A stretch of 64,000 nucleotides of DNA from Beta vulgaris subsp. vulgaris (GCF_026745355.1 NC_079205.1:55262073-55326072), one strand, 5' to 3'. Numbered from the stretch's first letter, positions 45,784 to 62,306 are shown. Numbers and translations are program-made. The notes: a model not told the origin generated them from the letters alone.

Positions 45784-46941
45784 GGAGTTATATAAAGGAT
45801 TCTTGTACTATCAAGAAAACCCTCCAATCTATGTCAAAATTCCCTGCCCCGCAGTGTCTTAAGCAATAGTGACCAAGCTGCTTGAGAATCAAAGACTCTT
45901 GTCTCTTTCTATTTCTTAGAATTTCCACAAGGAAATTCTTTAGCATGACTTTATGCTTTTGTCATCACTAACTTATTTTCGTCTAAATTCATCTATGCTC
46001 CACAAGTTGAGTGGCTTAATTAGGTTATCATCCACTTCATATAATGATTCACCACCCACTACAAGTAGTTGATGGGCCTGAGTTGCAGTTTTTATAAAGG
46101 ACTTACAAAAGCCAATTTCGGCCCTGTGTCATACTCCTCTATGATCTATAAAAAATCAACACAAAAACGAATATAGGTGGTTGCTCAAGAGCCGAAAAGC
46201 ATTCCGCCAAATTGTTTCCAAGGTGGTTTAGTAATGTCCCAAACAATCTCCTAAACAAGAACTTAGGAATTCGAATATAAGATATTCGGACTCTTCAAGT
46301 TAATCTACTGTTAAAAGGTCTTATACAGAAATGTTGCAGTTCTACAAAAGAAAAGTAGCAAGCAAAATTAAACCGCCCACGTCCAATTCTTCAAGCATCT
46401 CAGAGGGTCAGCATTAGGCATTTCAGCTTTACATTACAGCCTAAGTTAGTGCATCATTAAAGCACCCTCTGCCTATAGTTTGCTGTATTATAGCAGAAGG
46501 ACGAATAGGTTTCCATTAAGAATATAATGCGAGGGTTTGTATGCAATTAAAAACCCCTGCTTTACTTCATACACAAGCCACACAAAACATAACAGTAAGA
46601 GTGATGACAATGACTGGTCTCATGATCAAAAAGCTGCTCCAATTATACAACAGCTGATTCAAGAGCCAGCATTTCTTTGTCAGAATGTTGAATTGCGCAA
46701 AGTTAAAATTTTTGATGCGAACATCCAGCTCTATCGAGACCTACACCAACTAAAAATGCCACAAGATAGAACCCAAGACTTACACAATTTCCTAGTCAAA
46801 ACAATCATAATCCACTAAAGTCGATCAGGATTCATTCAATTGAAACCATAGACAACTATACTCAGTATATGCCATGTAACAAATAATAAAGAAATTATAT
46901 TTCTAATATAGATATACAGATAACATACTCATGGCTCATGC
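45784..46941. other. 3' side of the zinc-finger gene
   Basis: This lies downstream of the stop codon at 46942-46944 on the minus strand and probably includes its 3' UTR. An open 93-codon stretch on the plus strand (46537-46818) has no recognisable protein and is not supported as a gene. Confidence 0.35.
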
Positions 46942-49233
46942 TCATCCCCAATCAACAAATGGTAGAGGTGGATATCCTCCTTCAGGAGGAGGCCTTAGTG
47001 ATGGAGGTAGGTTCTCCAATGACATCCCAAAGCTTTGGCTAGCTACATGACCTGCATATAACCAAAAACATAAGCAAGTTTAACAAAAAATTCATGCAAT
47101 CACATGAGCACATGATTATGAATCTATAGCTTGTAGATTTAGCATAGCCTCAAGAGATCCTGAGCTTTGTGCCAAAACCAAACAGTTGGGGCACAGCGTG
47201 CAAAAAAACAAGTATGGTGGGAAGGAATATAGCTCCTTTACTACCTTGTAGTTCCAAATTGTCAGAAAAACTTTCCCCTAATATGTTGTACACTGTAATA
47301 GAGGGACATCATTCAGACTTAGCTGATTATCAGTAGTTATTATTATCATGTAAGACACCCTGAAGTTATCCAAGATGACAATTGCAACAAGTTGACTATA
47401 AAAACAATGGAACAAGTCAACCCAACTTGCAAGAAACTGAATATCTATAAGAAGACGTTCATTGGATTGAGCAACTTCCCACTAAGAGTCATTAAGAACT
47501 TAGGAAATAACGATAAGCCTAGCCCCCATACTCATATTCACCACCTGCAAAAGTAATTCCTTATTGAACAAATATGATAGTTCAAGATCATTTTTTTACT
47601 ACAGATTGGTGATCAGGCGGACCAAGAGCATGCAAAGAAACATTATGGTCCAAAAGAAGGATAAAGAACAAAAGATCACCCGCTATTATTCAAAAGTCTT
47701 GATCCTAAGATCAGAGCATTAATAATCAGACTACAATATGTGTTGTTGTATCTATATCTCCGCAGCTCTGCCTTCTTCAATCAACATAAAAATATGAGTC
47801 TGGTCCATGATACTTCTAATTATTCCATATATATAGTATAAGGATAAAGTATGAGAAAGATAACCAAAACACTACAAGAAAAGACAAAGGAATCAGATTG
47901 AAAAATGCCAAAAAGAACTTACTAGATGTTCCTTGAATAACTGGAACTTGCAAACTATGTTTGGGATGAAGGTATTTGCAAGAATCCCCATAAGAGCAAA
48001 AACCCTGATAAATCAGAAGCAGAAATTTTCCACATAATGTATTACATTTATTGTAACAAAATAAAGGGGGAAAACCATCACATTTAATCTGATTTTAAAC
48101 ACCAACACATCTCAAAATGATAATAACATCCTTGTTTCTTTTATTAGCAGAAAGCTACAATGCTCAACTCGAATTAGCGTAAAATTAGTTTATGCCCATA
48201 ACGACCCGTTTGGTAGTTGATTATAAATGATGGTAATGGGAATGAATCAATGAATTTGTATGTAATTTGTGAAAAAAATCAATGTCCATTCTCATGATAA
48301 TGCTAATTCATCTCAAAGTATCTATTCCCATGAATCCATGATAATGCTAATTCATCTCAAAGTATCCATTTTTCTTCTCAAATTTTCATTCCCACTTAAT
48401 ATCACTCCCCCATGTGGTAATGGGTGGTAATGAAAATACATGAAGAAACACAAGCTTGGGGTGATATTGCTTCCCATGGAGAAAAAAACACATGCTTAGG
48501 GGTGAGAGATTGCTTCTTCATAGAGATTTTAAAGGTGTTTTTCTTGTTAAATTATACTTGAAATTCATTCTCATTACCACCATTTATTAACAAATACCAA
48601 ACAGGGCGGAATGTTACACCATACAGGAATATATAATCCTGAAGTAGGAGACGCGAATTCGCTTAAACAACAAAAAGAATTAGACATTCATTAAGAAGTT
48701 CTATGCCAAAACCAAACACCACTACAACAAGATTCAGGAGAAAAGCAAAATTACCATAGCACATGTGAATATGTGATGAACCCTCAACAAAATTATAGCA
48801 ATCAATCAATTATGAAGTATTTAGAACTAATGATTAAAACTTCAAAGCACACATACTGAATTAAACTATGAAAAATTCGTACTTCTCATAAATAAAATAA
48901 AATAAAAATTAAAGGATAGGGTTTACTGTTGTCATGAAACGATTGCATACTCCTTTCCCGAAATTTGGAGTGGCAACAGGAATCTGATTATGGCCTGCAT
49001 TAACAAAAAACAGGAAAAATAAAATGGCGAAAAATTAGAGGAAAGAAGAAGAAAATTAGGGTTTAAAGGAAAAGAAATTGAGAATGAAAGTTACCTTGTT
49101 GAAAAGAGATAGAATCGTACCAGAGTTTGCGATTACGTTGATGTTGAATTCCTTGAAGATGACGCCTCCTTGCAGCCGGAGTATCACGGAATTCCTTGTC
49201 GCAATAATCGCAGTTATATTTACCAGCCGTCAT
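46942..49233 (-). CDS. U1-type plus CCCH zinc-finger protein, U11/U12-20K-like (ZMAT5-like)
   Basis: Four exons with GT-AG boundaries, 49095-49233, 48927-48994, 47923-48004 and 46942-47051, join in frame to 132 residues. Residues 1-46 hold a U1-type (matrin-like) finger: C8, C11, H25 and H31 in CDYCDKEFRDTPAARRRH, followed by LWYDS. Residues 63-82 hold a CCCH finger of spacing C-x8-C-x5-C-x3-H (C63, C72, C78, H82) split between exons 2 and 3. The tail LPPSLRPPPEGGYPPLPFVD is proline-rich, as in plant relatives. The same domain order is seen in animal ZMAT5, the 20-kDa protein of the U11/U12 snRNP, which helps recognise minor-class introns in the nucleus. The function here is inferred from architecture. 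The gene looks intact, with MITEs and Helitrons only outside its exons, except a MITE at ~48207-48608 in intron 2. Confidence 0.9.
48207..48608. mobile_element. MITE in intron 2 of the zinc-finger gene
   Basis: Long inverted ends: CCCGTTTGGTAGTTGATTAT at the left, and at the right the reverse complement reads CCCTGTTTGGTATTTGTTAA. Both are followed by a TGGTAATGGGAATGA-like word, giving arms of about 44 bp. No clear target duplication was found, so the superfamily is left open (hAT-like ends). Confidence 0.75.
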
Positions 49234-49369
49234 TCTCTCTCCTCTGTTTTTCTATCACAGCTGCATAAACTAGATGCATGCTCAAGGGGGAGGTTAGAGG
49301 TGAGAGAAAAGGAAGGGAGGTATACTTATGCAGTATAAAAATAATTATGCAGTATAAAAAGATTGAGGG

Positions 49370-49792
49370 TGTTTGACGATTAGAGTTCTGGAACAAAAAG
49401 AGAATTTTGAACCACTTTTAGAGTTTTGATTAGTCGAAAATTTTAAAATGGGTGTTTGGTAAAATAGAGTTTTAGAGAGAGTTTTGAATGAACTCTCAAA
49501 ATGAAAAAGCTCCTAATAAGAGCTTTTTTTTTTAGAGGATTAGGTACACATATGTTCAATGACTTTTTTGCCTCTACTAATACTATTACACATTGTATTA
49601 AGATGTCTATAAATGTCATTTTACTCAAACAAATGGCAATAAGCTTTTAGCAATCAGTTAATTGTTACCAAACACATTTATAAAAAAAAAGTTGTCAAAT
49701 CAGCAGTTAAATTTGTTGAACAAAAAGTTAAAACTTTAACAGTAAACTCTAAACTCTAACAGCTAAACTCTAAACTCTATTTGCCAAACAGG
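49370..49792. mobile_element. MITE, relative of 13975-14215
   Basis: The left end GGGTGTTTGACGATTAGAGT and the right end ACTCTATTTGCCAAACAGGCC are imperfect inverted repeats. An internal GAGAGTTTTGAATG...AGAGCTTTTTT region is shared with the truncated copy near 14 kb. It lies ~140 bp upstream of the zinc-finger start codon, so it may lie within or near that gene's promoter. Confidence 0.7.
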
Positions 49793-52434
49793 CCTATATC
49801 TCATTAAAAGACTATACAAGTAGTTAGATACTTAACACATTAATGGTAATGATAATAAATTATTGTGGTCAATTTTTTCCTCACAAGACAAAAATTTAAG
49901 AAAAGAAACAATCCGACGTATCACTGGCATACTCACTAGTTAAAACTTAAAAAGCTATCACACAAGGGGAGCTATGCCCAAAGATGTGGGATCTCCACTT
50001 GAATTTTGGTATTAAGTACTATTTTTTAATAAAATGTAAATTGTAATCTTTTGTTTCAAAATTTGACATTTGCCCTACTAAAATATTCGAATTTTATAAT
50101 ATATTTTTTTGAATGCACTACTCTATCACATATGGCTTTAAACACATAATACGACAACCAACGACTAAAATTGTCAAAAATGAAGTTGGTCAAGGAATTA
50201 TTCTCCCATACCCGATAGGGAACAACTTGTCCCATACCATAGCATTTTTGTAATTTCACTAGCAACTTGATACAATGTAACATTTACTCGATATGATTAG
50301 ATGCAGCCAAGATATAATATAATAACTAACTGATACGATAAGATATTAAGATAGTGTTAAAATATGATACACTAGTCATCTAATACATCAATTAGATTTC
50401 AACTAATAATCCCCAAATAAAAATATATGATTTTTTTAAAACAAAATTATAATTTTTTAATATTACTTTTTGGCATAAAAATTACTGAAATGCCATGATG
50501 TTAGACCATACTGAATATAGGATATTGCTCGAAGTTGGTCAGTGTGTAATAATGAAGACACTGATACAGTTGAAACGGTTACGGACCAGAAAAGCAAGTT
50601 AGTACTCGTGATTTGCTCATAAATTCGTCATTCGATATGGCTGGAATGGGTAATGAGCCACGTCTGGAATGATCAGTAAGTGCTCATGCGGCCATGCCTA
50701 ACATGGTTTATTGTTTGATTTTGGTTTAGATTGTCATGCATGATATGTTGGAACTTGTGGAACCCTTCTATGTTTTTTGTGGAGATGGATGTATTGGTTG
50801 TCAAAAGCTATGTCCATCAAATCAGAAGTAACCTTCATCAAAAACATGTTTGGTCATAGTTGTTAGGTTGTAATTTGAAGAATAGCCTATTTTGTTGTAA
50901 TATTTGTATGTAAAACCCAAAGTATTCAATGGAATTACTGCTTATAGTTACACAAATTACACCAAAACAATTGATGAATACGTTAGATATTTCTTTTTGG
51001 TTTAAGCAAATATTTAACCTTGTTCAGATTTTAGGTAAGTTGTTCGGATTTGTTTAGAGTTAATAAAGTTATTCAGTTTTGTATCTAGTTATTTGGATTG
51101 TTTAATTTTAGAAGGCATATTAAAATTACTACTACTATATACATTTTTTTTTAATATATGATGGTAAAGAAGACCCTCACGAGTCACAAGAATATAATCC
51201 TCAAGATTTCTTAGAAGTTTTACATGACTTATAATTTCGATTGCGTAAACACAACTATGAAAGCTTATGGTTGGCTTTTTCTTATTCTTATATCTCATTC
51301 TGTCATATAAATTCATATTCTTGTCTTCACATATACCTCCTTATGGTGCATTCTCTCACCTTATATTTCTTTAATCTATTATAATCGAACTTTTTGAAAC
51401 TTATCTAAACTTATTAAAATATTTGAACTTTGTTCCATTTACATTTTCAATTTTGTCTATATTCAAACCCGAGATTTGTCCTTTTCGTGACTCATAATCC
51501 ATTCTTTAATCGTTAATTGAAAAAGAAAAAACAAGTGTATGAATGATGTTTACTACCATACTCACAATGTCATCGTCAAAAGTTCCATCTTTATCTTTTA
51601 TTGACGTTATTCAGCTTAAAGCCTCCTCATTCTTTCCATATCCCCTTCAAACAACAGTCATATTTCTGCCAACAAATTGATTAAAAGATACTCCCCTTAG
51701 CTTGATTAAATATATTGTAAATGAACATAGTTTTATCAAAAATGAATCTACACTTTTCTAACAAGCAATCTAAACACTTACACGCTAAGTAGTACCCCAT
51801 GAACATGGATGCATAGTATAATCTACACAATTAGATTCTAAGCATGAGAAGTTTATGTTCATTCCAAAAAGATGACTATCTCACACATATATTTATACTT
51901 AGCAAGCACACATCAGTCTCATATAATATTGGAATCGCTTTGTTAAAAACGTTCGCAGTACAAAAATATGGTTCTTTGTTCACTACTTCGACAAGCCAAA
52001 CCCAAGAGAGGATCTATACAATATTGTTAACATAACATTCACATAACCCTTTATTGATACTATGATACTACAGATGAAACATCTTTAAGTTTCAACAACG
52101 ATATTTCGAATGACACGAATCGGGAAGGAACCATTCAAATATATATCTATTCCACCATAACAAACATATAACTTCTGACTAAGGTTGGTTGTTACTTTCT
52201 GTGACAAGTTACAACCAGTTAGATATAGAAAACAGTAGTAAAAGGGGGCACCCATATTCAGGTCTTGTGCAGGAGTTGTAACTTGATAGTGTTCATTTCT
52301 CTCTAAAAACTGCTTTTACAACATAGATTTTAATATAGATACTAACTGGGTGCACCAAAATATATGTAAACAGGGGAGTAAAGAAGGAACAGATACTCAT
52401 ACATTATAAAACCACATATTCCACAATAGTAATA
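49793..52434. other. Intergenic DNA
   Basis: No gene is identified. Around 50510-50900 the plus strand has a protein-like composition in places, but stops are frequent and no family is recognised. Confidence 0.35.
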
Positions 52435-52478
52435 ATGCTTTGCTTTTTGCTCTTCATAATCTCATCATATTTGGGATT

Positions 52479-55888
<3,410 letters not shown>

Positions 55889-56960
55889 TGTGCTCAAGAT
55901 GTTCGTTTAACTCAACTCAGTCACTCATTCATCTATTTAGACAGGAAAATACATGATTAGCGAAACAAGTAAAACAGCGACATCAATTCGCATACAAATT
56001 AAGCAAAAATTGCACGACATACCCAGAAAACCATATTACTGGGCTAATAAGAATCACCAGATACGCATGAAAAATACCAAGAAAAAGTGGATCCAAAGAT
56101 CAAATTCCAAGTTCAAGCTTCAAATCATTCTCTAACTCCCTAATCCCTATATATGAATGAAATAATCAAATAATGACATGAAAGCAGCTTCTCTAAACTA
56201 GCAACTTTGCAAACAAGCAGCTCAGAACCATGTTAATAAAGCATTTTACAAGTTAATAATCACAAATAATTAATCCTTTTCTATCATCACTCAGGTCCTA
56301 CTAAAATTATATCTAAACATAGATTATCATTTACCAGCTGCTAAAACCAAAAGAAATTAATAAATAATTTAAAAGCAAAATGGTCTTCTAAAGCTCAACT
56401 TAGCAAAACAAATGATGAAAAAAAAAAAAACCCACTTCAGATATTGCAACTTTCTACCATTTCATAGCTTGACTCTCATTGAAATAATCAATCATTTCAA
56501 CAAAAGCCTCAAACTTTATATTACCCAAAAAACAGAAAATCAACAGATTAGAAGATAAAAAAAAGGGGGAAATCAACATATCACTTAAGACAATATAATT
56601 AAGGAAAAAACAACAAAAATGGAAAAACAAGCAAAGATCTAACAATCATCTCAAGACAAAAATACAACATAAAAACATAGAGAGATCCAAAAAAACCCAC
56701 CAAAATAAAAGAGATGATGCATGAAAAATGCAAAACCCTAGAAGAAAAAAGTAAAACATCCCACAAAAATTGAAAAAGCAGCAAAATTTCTAATCAGAAA
56801 CAATATTTAGCAGAAACCCAGAAGAGAAAACAAAAGTACCCATCAAATGGCGCAATTTTCAGACAAAATGGAAGAAGAAAAACGGCCGATTTCAGCGGTT
56901 TAGATCAAAAATAATAGGAGAGAGAAAAAGAGAGGAGAGAGAAAGATAGATCCATATGTA
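55889..56960 (-). other. 5' UTR and leader intron of the GSK3-like gene
   Basis: The leader next to the ATG (55889 to ~55932) begins after a candidate acceptor (minus-strand TTTCCTGTCTAAATAG). A purine-rich exon with GAGAGAGAAAGA tracts on the plus strand at ~56837-56960, read as CT-rich leader on the minus strand, ends in a GG|GTACTTT donor near 56837. The ~0.9 kb between is A/T-rich with no open frame. A leader intron is common in this family. Inferred from sequence only. Confidence 0.55.
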
Positions 56961-57779
56961 ATAAGAGAGAGAAAGAGGGGTATTAGTGTTTTTGTTATTT
57001 TCTTGGGATTTCATTTTACTTTTTTTTTTTTTAATAATTTTATTATCTTCTTTCTGTCATAATGAGTTGGGTGACAGTCAAAGATGAATGTAATAAAAAT
57101 ATTGAGAAAAGGAAAGATTTATCTTTAAATGTAATTTAATATTGACTGTATTATTTGTTTTGTTTATGTAATAATTGTGCTTTTATTTCTGAACAGTATT
57201 TAATGATAATTGTTGAATGTATTGTCCAATTTTAGGGTATCGTTATTGAGTGGTTATCCATTTTTTTGACCGTTCAAAAAGGATTTAAATTTCTGTTGAA
57301 TTAATTATTAAAGATAAATTAAATTAGAAAGTCAGAGAGATTTTCAGTATGTGGATGGGAAATTTTTGGCGCCAATATAATGACAATTGAGATGGATACC
57401 CACTTCTCTCATATTGGTACCAATTATTTTGAGATAAATACTTTCTTTTTTATTCATCTTACAAAAATTTGTTTATTTACAAACAAAAACAAAATTGTGA
57501 CGGAATTTCTTAAAAATGATATTTGTGTCCCTTTCTAAAAAATACTCCTACAATATATTGCAAATACAAACAAGCTTTATCAAACAAAATAAATTAATAT
57601 AGAGTTTAAATCAGTAAAATTATTAATCCGATCAGCGATGAAACGATTTTGATACTTAGTCTCTAAACATGTATTGTATTTTATTTTTACAAGTTGCTCA
57701 AAAGATTAGTTTTATCCCTCAAAGTTACAAAAGCTTTTTTAAAACGTTATCACCAGGGGTGACACTGAGCACGTGCGAC
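56961..57779. other. Upstream region of the GSK3-like gene
   Basis: AT-rich. It presumably contains the promoter of the minus-strand kinase gene, but no core element can be chosen confidently. No other gene. Confidence 0.35.
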
Positions 57780-57960
57780 ATATATGTAACTATACCTGGG
57801 CATGGGCATGGGCATGGTTGGCTTGTTCGGGGGCCTGTGCCAATGCCGGGCCACGCCGAGTCCGTTAGAGGCGGGTCGTTTCGTGTCGGGGCTTGAAATT
57901 TCCAGAGTTTGTCCTCGGCACGACCCGGGTCGGGCTCGTGCCTCCTGCGGGCATGGCCTG
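57780..57960. repeat. GC-rich repeat block
   Basis: A sharp GC island in AT-rich DNA made of GGGCATGG, CGGGCCACG, GGGTCG and CACGACCCGGG words, many reverse complements of each other. ORFs on both strands are composition artefacts. Similar word-rich blocks occur at ~737 and 60119. It abuts the Stowaway relic at 57961 without that element's left end, so one of the two has truncated the other. Confidence 0.6.
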
Positions 57961-58184
57961 TGTTTTTCACGCATTTCATGCAAAACTTTGAAGATATATA
58001 TCTCTAGTTTTGTATTTGTAAAATTTATAAAGATTACATATTATAAAATACATCATAAGAGGAATCTAACAAGATACATGTTTATGTTTTTATTCACGTA
58101 TAAATCACATACGAGGGTCAAAGTGCAATTTGTAAATAGTGTAAAATGTCAAAGTGTTACAACTAAAAAGAAAGGAAGGTAGTA
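57961..58184. mobile_element. Stowaway-type MITE, left end lost
   Basis: TTTTTCACGCATTTCATGCA to GGAAGGTAGTA matches the MITE at 33243-33491 (CTAGTTTTGTATTTGT, GGTCAAAGTG, TGTAAAATGTCAAAGTGT). The left ~35 bases with the TACTACCTCCG-type end are missing. Confidence 0.75.
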
Positions 58185-58564
58185 TTAAGCTAGCTAGATT
58201 GTAACATGCGGCTATTCATCCTATGATGCAAATAAATTAAAGTCAATATAGTCCAAAGCTTAAGAGACATCTCATTTATTCAGAGGGTGCTTTTGAATTT
58301 GATTTTAACTTGCTTATGGTAATGTGTCAATATTTTTTATTTTATAATACACATTTAAAAGTTAAACATCTTTGTACTTTTAAATTTAATGTATTAATAA
58401 AGAGAATAGTTTTATTTTCATCGTCCCTGGTTATCATTTTTTTATATAAGGAAAGAAAATTTAGACTAGAACAACCCTGATCAAGAGGCTAGCCTAAAAT
58501 ATCATTGCGGATGATAAGGGAAAAAAAAACAACACTATAAAGAGGGAACCAATACATATAGAAA

Positions 58565-58978
58565 AGAAGAGTAATCATGGCCCTTGTGCGCCGTGAAATA
58601 CGCAGCTTTATTTGCATGGCGGAAACTATATATGTGAAGCTCTCCAATTGGTCATCTTAGCCTGTTCCACCTTGCATCAGAAACAATATAGTCAATGTCG
58701 CAAGGAATACCCTAAGTAACACTGATAGAGTTAATGACTGCATGATTATCTCTATCTATCCACAGACGGGATACATTAAGCACAATGGATTTTCTGATTC
58801 CTTCCAGAAGCCCCCAAGCTTCAGCTTGCAAAATACCATCTGACGAACCAAGAGACCTAGCACCCGTCAGTAAAACATCACCATTAGAGTTTCTAATCAC
58901 AAAGCCAAAAGAGGCTGCACCATTACTAAGCTTGGATCCATCAAAATTAAGCTTGACCATATTATCCATGGTTATCAT
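58565..58978 (-). pseudogene. RNase H-like domain relic of a LINE-type retrotransposon
   Basis: The minus strand reads MVKLNFDGSKLSNGAASFGF...NGDVLLTGARSLG...LQAEAWGLLEGI. This is the plant RVT_3/RNase H-like family with the first Asp (NFDGS) and the Glu of AEAWG. After INSISVT comes a stop, and then the same frame continues GIPCDIDYIVSDARWN, another stop, and HIYSFRHANKAAYFTAHKG, the usual end of the family. Such domains sit at the 3' end of plant non-LTR elements or as solo host genes. With two stops and no reverse transcriptase nearby this is a relic. Confidence 0.82.
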
Positions 58979-58984
58979 AAATCA

Positions 58985-60118
58985 CTACAAAGTACATTAT
59001 ATCAATATTTTACTGAACACCACTTTTTTTAAAAAAAATAATTTAACTTGCGTCGTCAACCTCCAAAATACTTTTGAGAATCTGTATTCAAACACGTACT
59101 AAAATTGTAACCTTATCTAAAAGCAAAAGATTATAAATTATAAACACTAGATACCTATAAAATAAAAGATATTACTAATCTATTTGCATTACTTATTTAG
59201 TATTATTATAGTTGTTTGATTTGCTTCCTAAAGATTTAAATCTACTTTAACCACATTTTTACACTTATATAGTAGTCCAAGCAAAAAAAAAAAGTTTATA
59301 TCTGAATTAATTTGCATTTGACCAAATATTCTCATTTGTATATATATAAAAACATATTCATGTGGGATCTTGTTAGATTCGTCTCAATGTGTAGTTTAAT
59401 AATATCAAATTTTTATATTTTTTATTAATACGAAATTGAAGATATTAAAGGTCAAAGTTATGTCTTGAAGACCGTGTAAAAAAGAAACAAGTATTATATT
59501 ATGGGACGGAGGGAGTAGTTTCATTGGTATCATCATTAAATATATATTAGCAAATCATATAAAGACCTAGTATATGCTTGGTTATCCTTATTTGATGCAC
59601 TCTTATCTTGGGTTTGGGGGGACAAGGGAAGTGTGAAGTAATGATGATGCATATACTATACTATAACTCTATAAGCTTCTCCTGATTAAAGAAATTAGGG
59701 TCAGAGAAAGATTGTGGTACGAATCATTAATTCTGCTAAGCTGCAATGACTTTATCAGCTTCAAGCATCATCTGAAATAAAGGCTTCTTTCATTTAGTAA
59801 TTGGTATTGGGATCTTCTTTTTCTTTTTTATGTGTTTTCTTTGGCTTTTGTATTCAGGCTTCAGTTGCACTGTTTTTCATCAATTGATGATCTGCTAGAA
59901 ACAACGACTATAAATATCTAAAATTTGGATACTCGCTTTGTATTAAATTCTATTACAACGTTTGCTTTGTTATGGTGTCCGACATATATTTATGATCAAT
60001 TTTTTTTTTATCCATATGAGCCACGAAGGCAGTACAAAAAAGGGAGGGGAAATTCGAACTTGTGACACACCGTTCACAACACCTCAATCTTAATTACTAA
60101 GCCAGAACATCCTTGGTG
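58985..60118. other. Intergenic DNA with Stowaway and SINE relics
   Basis: Positions ~59270-59518 end in GGGACGGAGGGAGTAGT, a Stowaway terminus, with the other end poorly kept. Positions ~60015-60118 on the minus strand contain TGGCTTAGTAATTAAG and CAAGTTCGAATTTCC, A- and B-box-like words of a SINE or tRNA relic. No gene. Confidence 0.5.
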
Positions 60119-60450
60119 CTAGGGGTGCTTATCGAGCGAGCCGAGCCCGAATAGCACTGGGCTCAGCTCGGCTCGAGCTCGTGATTAGAATTTGCAGCTC
60201 GGCACGTGAGCTCGTTTAGGCTCGGCTAGGGGTGTTAACGAGCCAAAATGAAACCGAACCTAACTAGGCTCGAGCTCGTTTAAGTCTTGTTTTGTTAATT
60301 TTTTAGTATAAAATAATTTTTTTAGTATAAAATAATAATCGAGCTGTTCACGAGCTTTATTTTGCCTAGCTCGGCTCGGTTCGTTTAAGTCTCGAGCCGA
60401 GTTTTGACCAAGCCGAACCTGAGCTGTTCGCGAGCTTGTCAGACTCATTA
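60119..60450. mobile_element. Two overlapping repeats with CTAGGGGTG ends and GAGCTCG words
   Basis: CTAGGGGTGCTTATCGAGC starts one block, and CTAGGGGTGTTAACGAGCC starts a second ~112 bp later. Both are dense in GCTCGGCTCGAGCTCG-type self-complementary words. The second ends about AGCTGTTCGCGAGCTTGTC. They look like one MITE family inserted into or next to itself. The superfamily is unassigned. Confidence 0.6.
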
Positions 60451-61906
60451 TCACCTTGGTACATATATAGTCAATTGGTCATTAACACTATTTGCAATAT
60501 GTTATATCAAAACACATCTTCAAACAAACTAATCAAGTAGTACATTTTAGACTACTACTAGTTAAAAAGTACGTGTGATCTTGAAAATGCAAATTTGGAT
60601 AGAGGAAGGTATCTAGATATCAAATATTAGTAGAGTAATGGGTTCATTTTATGAAAAGCTGCGTAATATCTTTACAAACTCATGGTTTTCTAAAAATTTA
60701 AATATTCATATTAAATATCTAACTATTCTCATCTAAAATTCAGAATAATCAAATAGTTGGATTCGTTATAATAGGGACTTCATTAGAGTTCAGCAATCAA
60801 TTTATTTGTATTACTTGTATACCTAATATTGAATAAAAGCAAGTAAATTATTTAGCATGGCTTAAAACTCGTATTTACAATCTTTCCAAAACCTTAAGCA
60901 TAGTCTTGTTTAGAAGTCAATTTAAACATGCACATGGTACTTACATATACATGCATATGATTGGAACGAGATCATGTTATCAGTTTATGGACATAAATTA
61001 TTAGTTTAAGGCTTAAATTGATAAATGTCTGGATAAAACTGGTAGATGTCAAAAAATATTTGGGTTAAACCTGATAGATAAATTGGTTAAATTGATAAAT
61101 ATATAGTTAATTTAAACTAATAGATGTCCTTAAATTAATGTCGGTCCCATCTCAGTTATGTCTTGGTATGTGGTTTGAATCTTTAAAATATCTTACAGGT
61201 CTCACGCTGGTCTCACATCCAACTTTAATGTTTTCAACAATATCTTTTATAATTTTTAGTTATCATAATTCATAAACTCTAAAATCTTAATCCTCCATCA
61301 CCCATTGAACTTCCAGTCTCTATTACCAAACGTCATCCATTCTTTTTACATGTTTGATTGTTGTGAATTCAAGAAATATAATCAACAATCACACATTAGC
61401 ACTCGTGAAATGAAGAAATATGATCAAAACATCACACATTAGAATTTAATTCCCTATTCATTCCTATATTGGAATTTTAACTTATCCATGTTCTCAATTT
61501 CTTTACAAGTATCAAAACTCGTTACTCTATTTCTCTATGTCTCTATTTCTCTCATACTTTAGATTTGGTTTATTTCTAAAAGTTTATTACTTAATTCTAA
61601 TTTAGATTTGCGAGGCATCATCTTTTCATGTTCGATGAGCGTTTGATGTGAGATCTTGTAAATGCAAATCTATTTGTTTTGCCAAGTTTGTAGAGGAACC
61701 TTTAAAAAGCTAAAAAGTTCCATATGCTTTTCTATATTGAGACATTGATTGAGAAAGGCTAAACATGTAATTATGTATAAATGTGAATTAGAGAAAAACA
61801 GTGGGTTGTATCCAATACACTCACATAAATGCATATACACATATTCCAAAATTTAGAATTTGACAATTATTAGCTATTCAGCCATTCTCATTGCTTTATT
61901 TTTTTT
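60451..61906. other. Intergenic DNA
   Basis: AT-rich sequence. No gene, RNA or clear repeat boundary is seen. Confidence 0.4.
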
Positions 61907-62090
61907 GGTAATGTTATATATAGCCCTTAGAGCTACATATAAGCATTAAATACATTTCTTTAAATGGAAACAGTTTAAGAATTCAATATACAATCTCACA
62001 TTAACTGAGGTAATAAATGCTTGATTCAATATTTTATTTCTATTTTATGCACCTTATACATAGCCCTTAGGGCTATGTATATCATTTTCC
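61907..62090 (-). mobile_element. Mutator-like MITE, copy 2
   Basis: This 184-bp element matches 44922-45106 in opposite orientation along its whole length. It starts GGTAATGTTATATATAGCCC and ends GCTATGTATATCATTTTCC. TTATTTTTTTT occurs directly before (61896-61906) and after (62091-62101), so the target duplication is at least 9 bp (the T run blurs its length). Confidence 0.9.
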
Positions 62091-62306
62091 TTATTTTTTT
62101 TACTCGGACTAAGGAAGAAGTTAAAAAAAAAGTTGAGAGATTACGATAAAAAAGAACAAAAAGTAAAGTAATATAGAAATATATTTTGGTCAACATGAAT
62201 TTGTTATCTTATTTAGCAATTACGTGAGGCAACTTACTATTTGAAGAAAGTGGACATAAAAGGTTGTGAGTTTCTAAAATACACTTCCTTTTTCAACGAA
62301 CAACTA

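Noticed and set aside
46537..46818. Plus-strand ORF of 93 codons
   Set aside because: No recognisable domain, no promoter context, and it overlaps the probable 3' UTR of the minus-strand zinc-finger gene.
50510..50950. Possible transposase remnant
   Set aside because: Scattered protein-like reading but many stops and no motif I can name.
57725..57983. Overlapping ORFs in the GC-rich block
   Set aside because: Open frames on both strands arise from GC-rich repeat composition; no conserved protein is seen.
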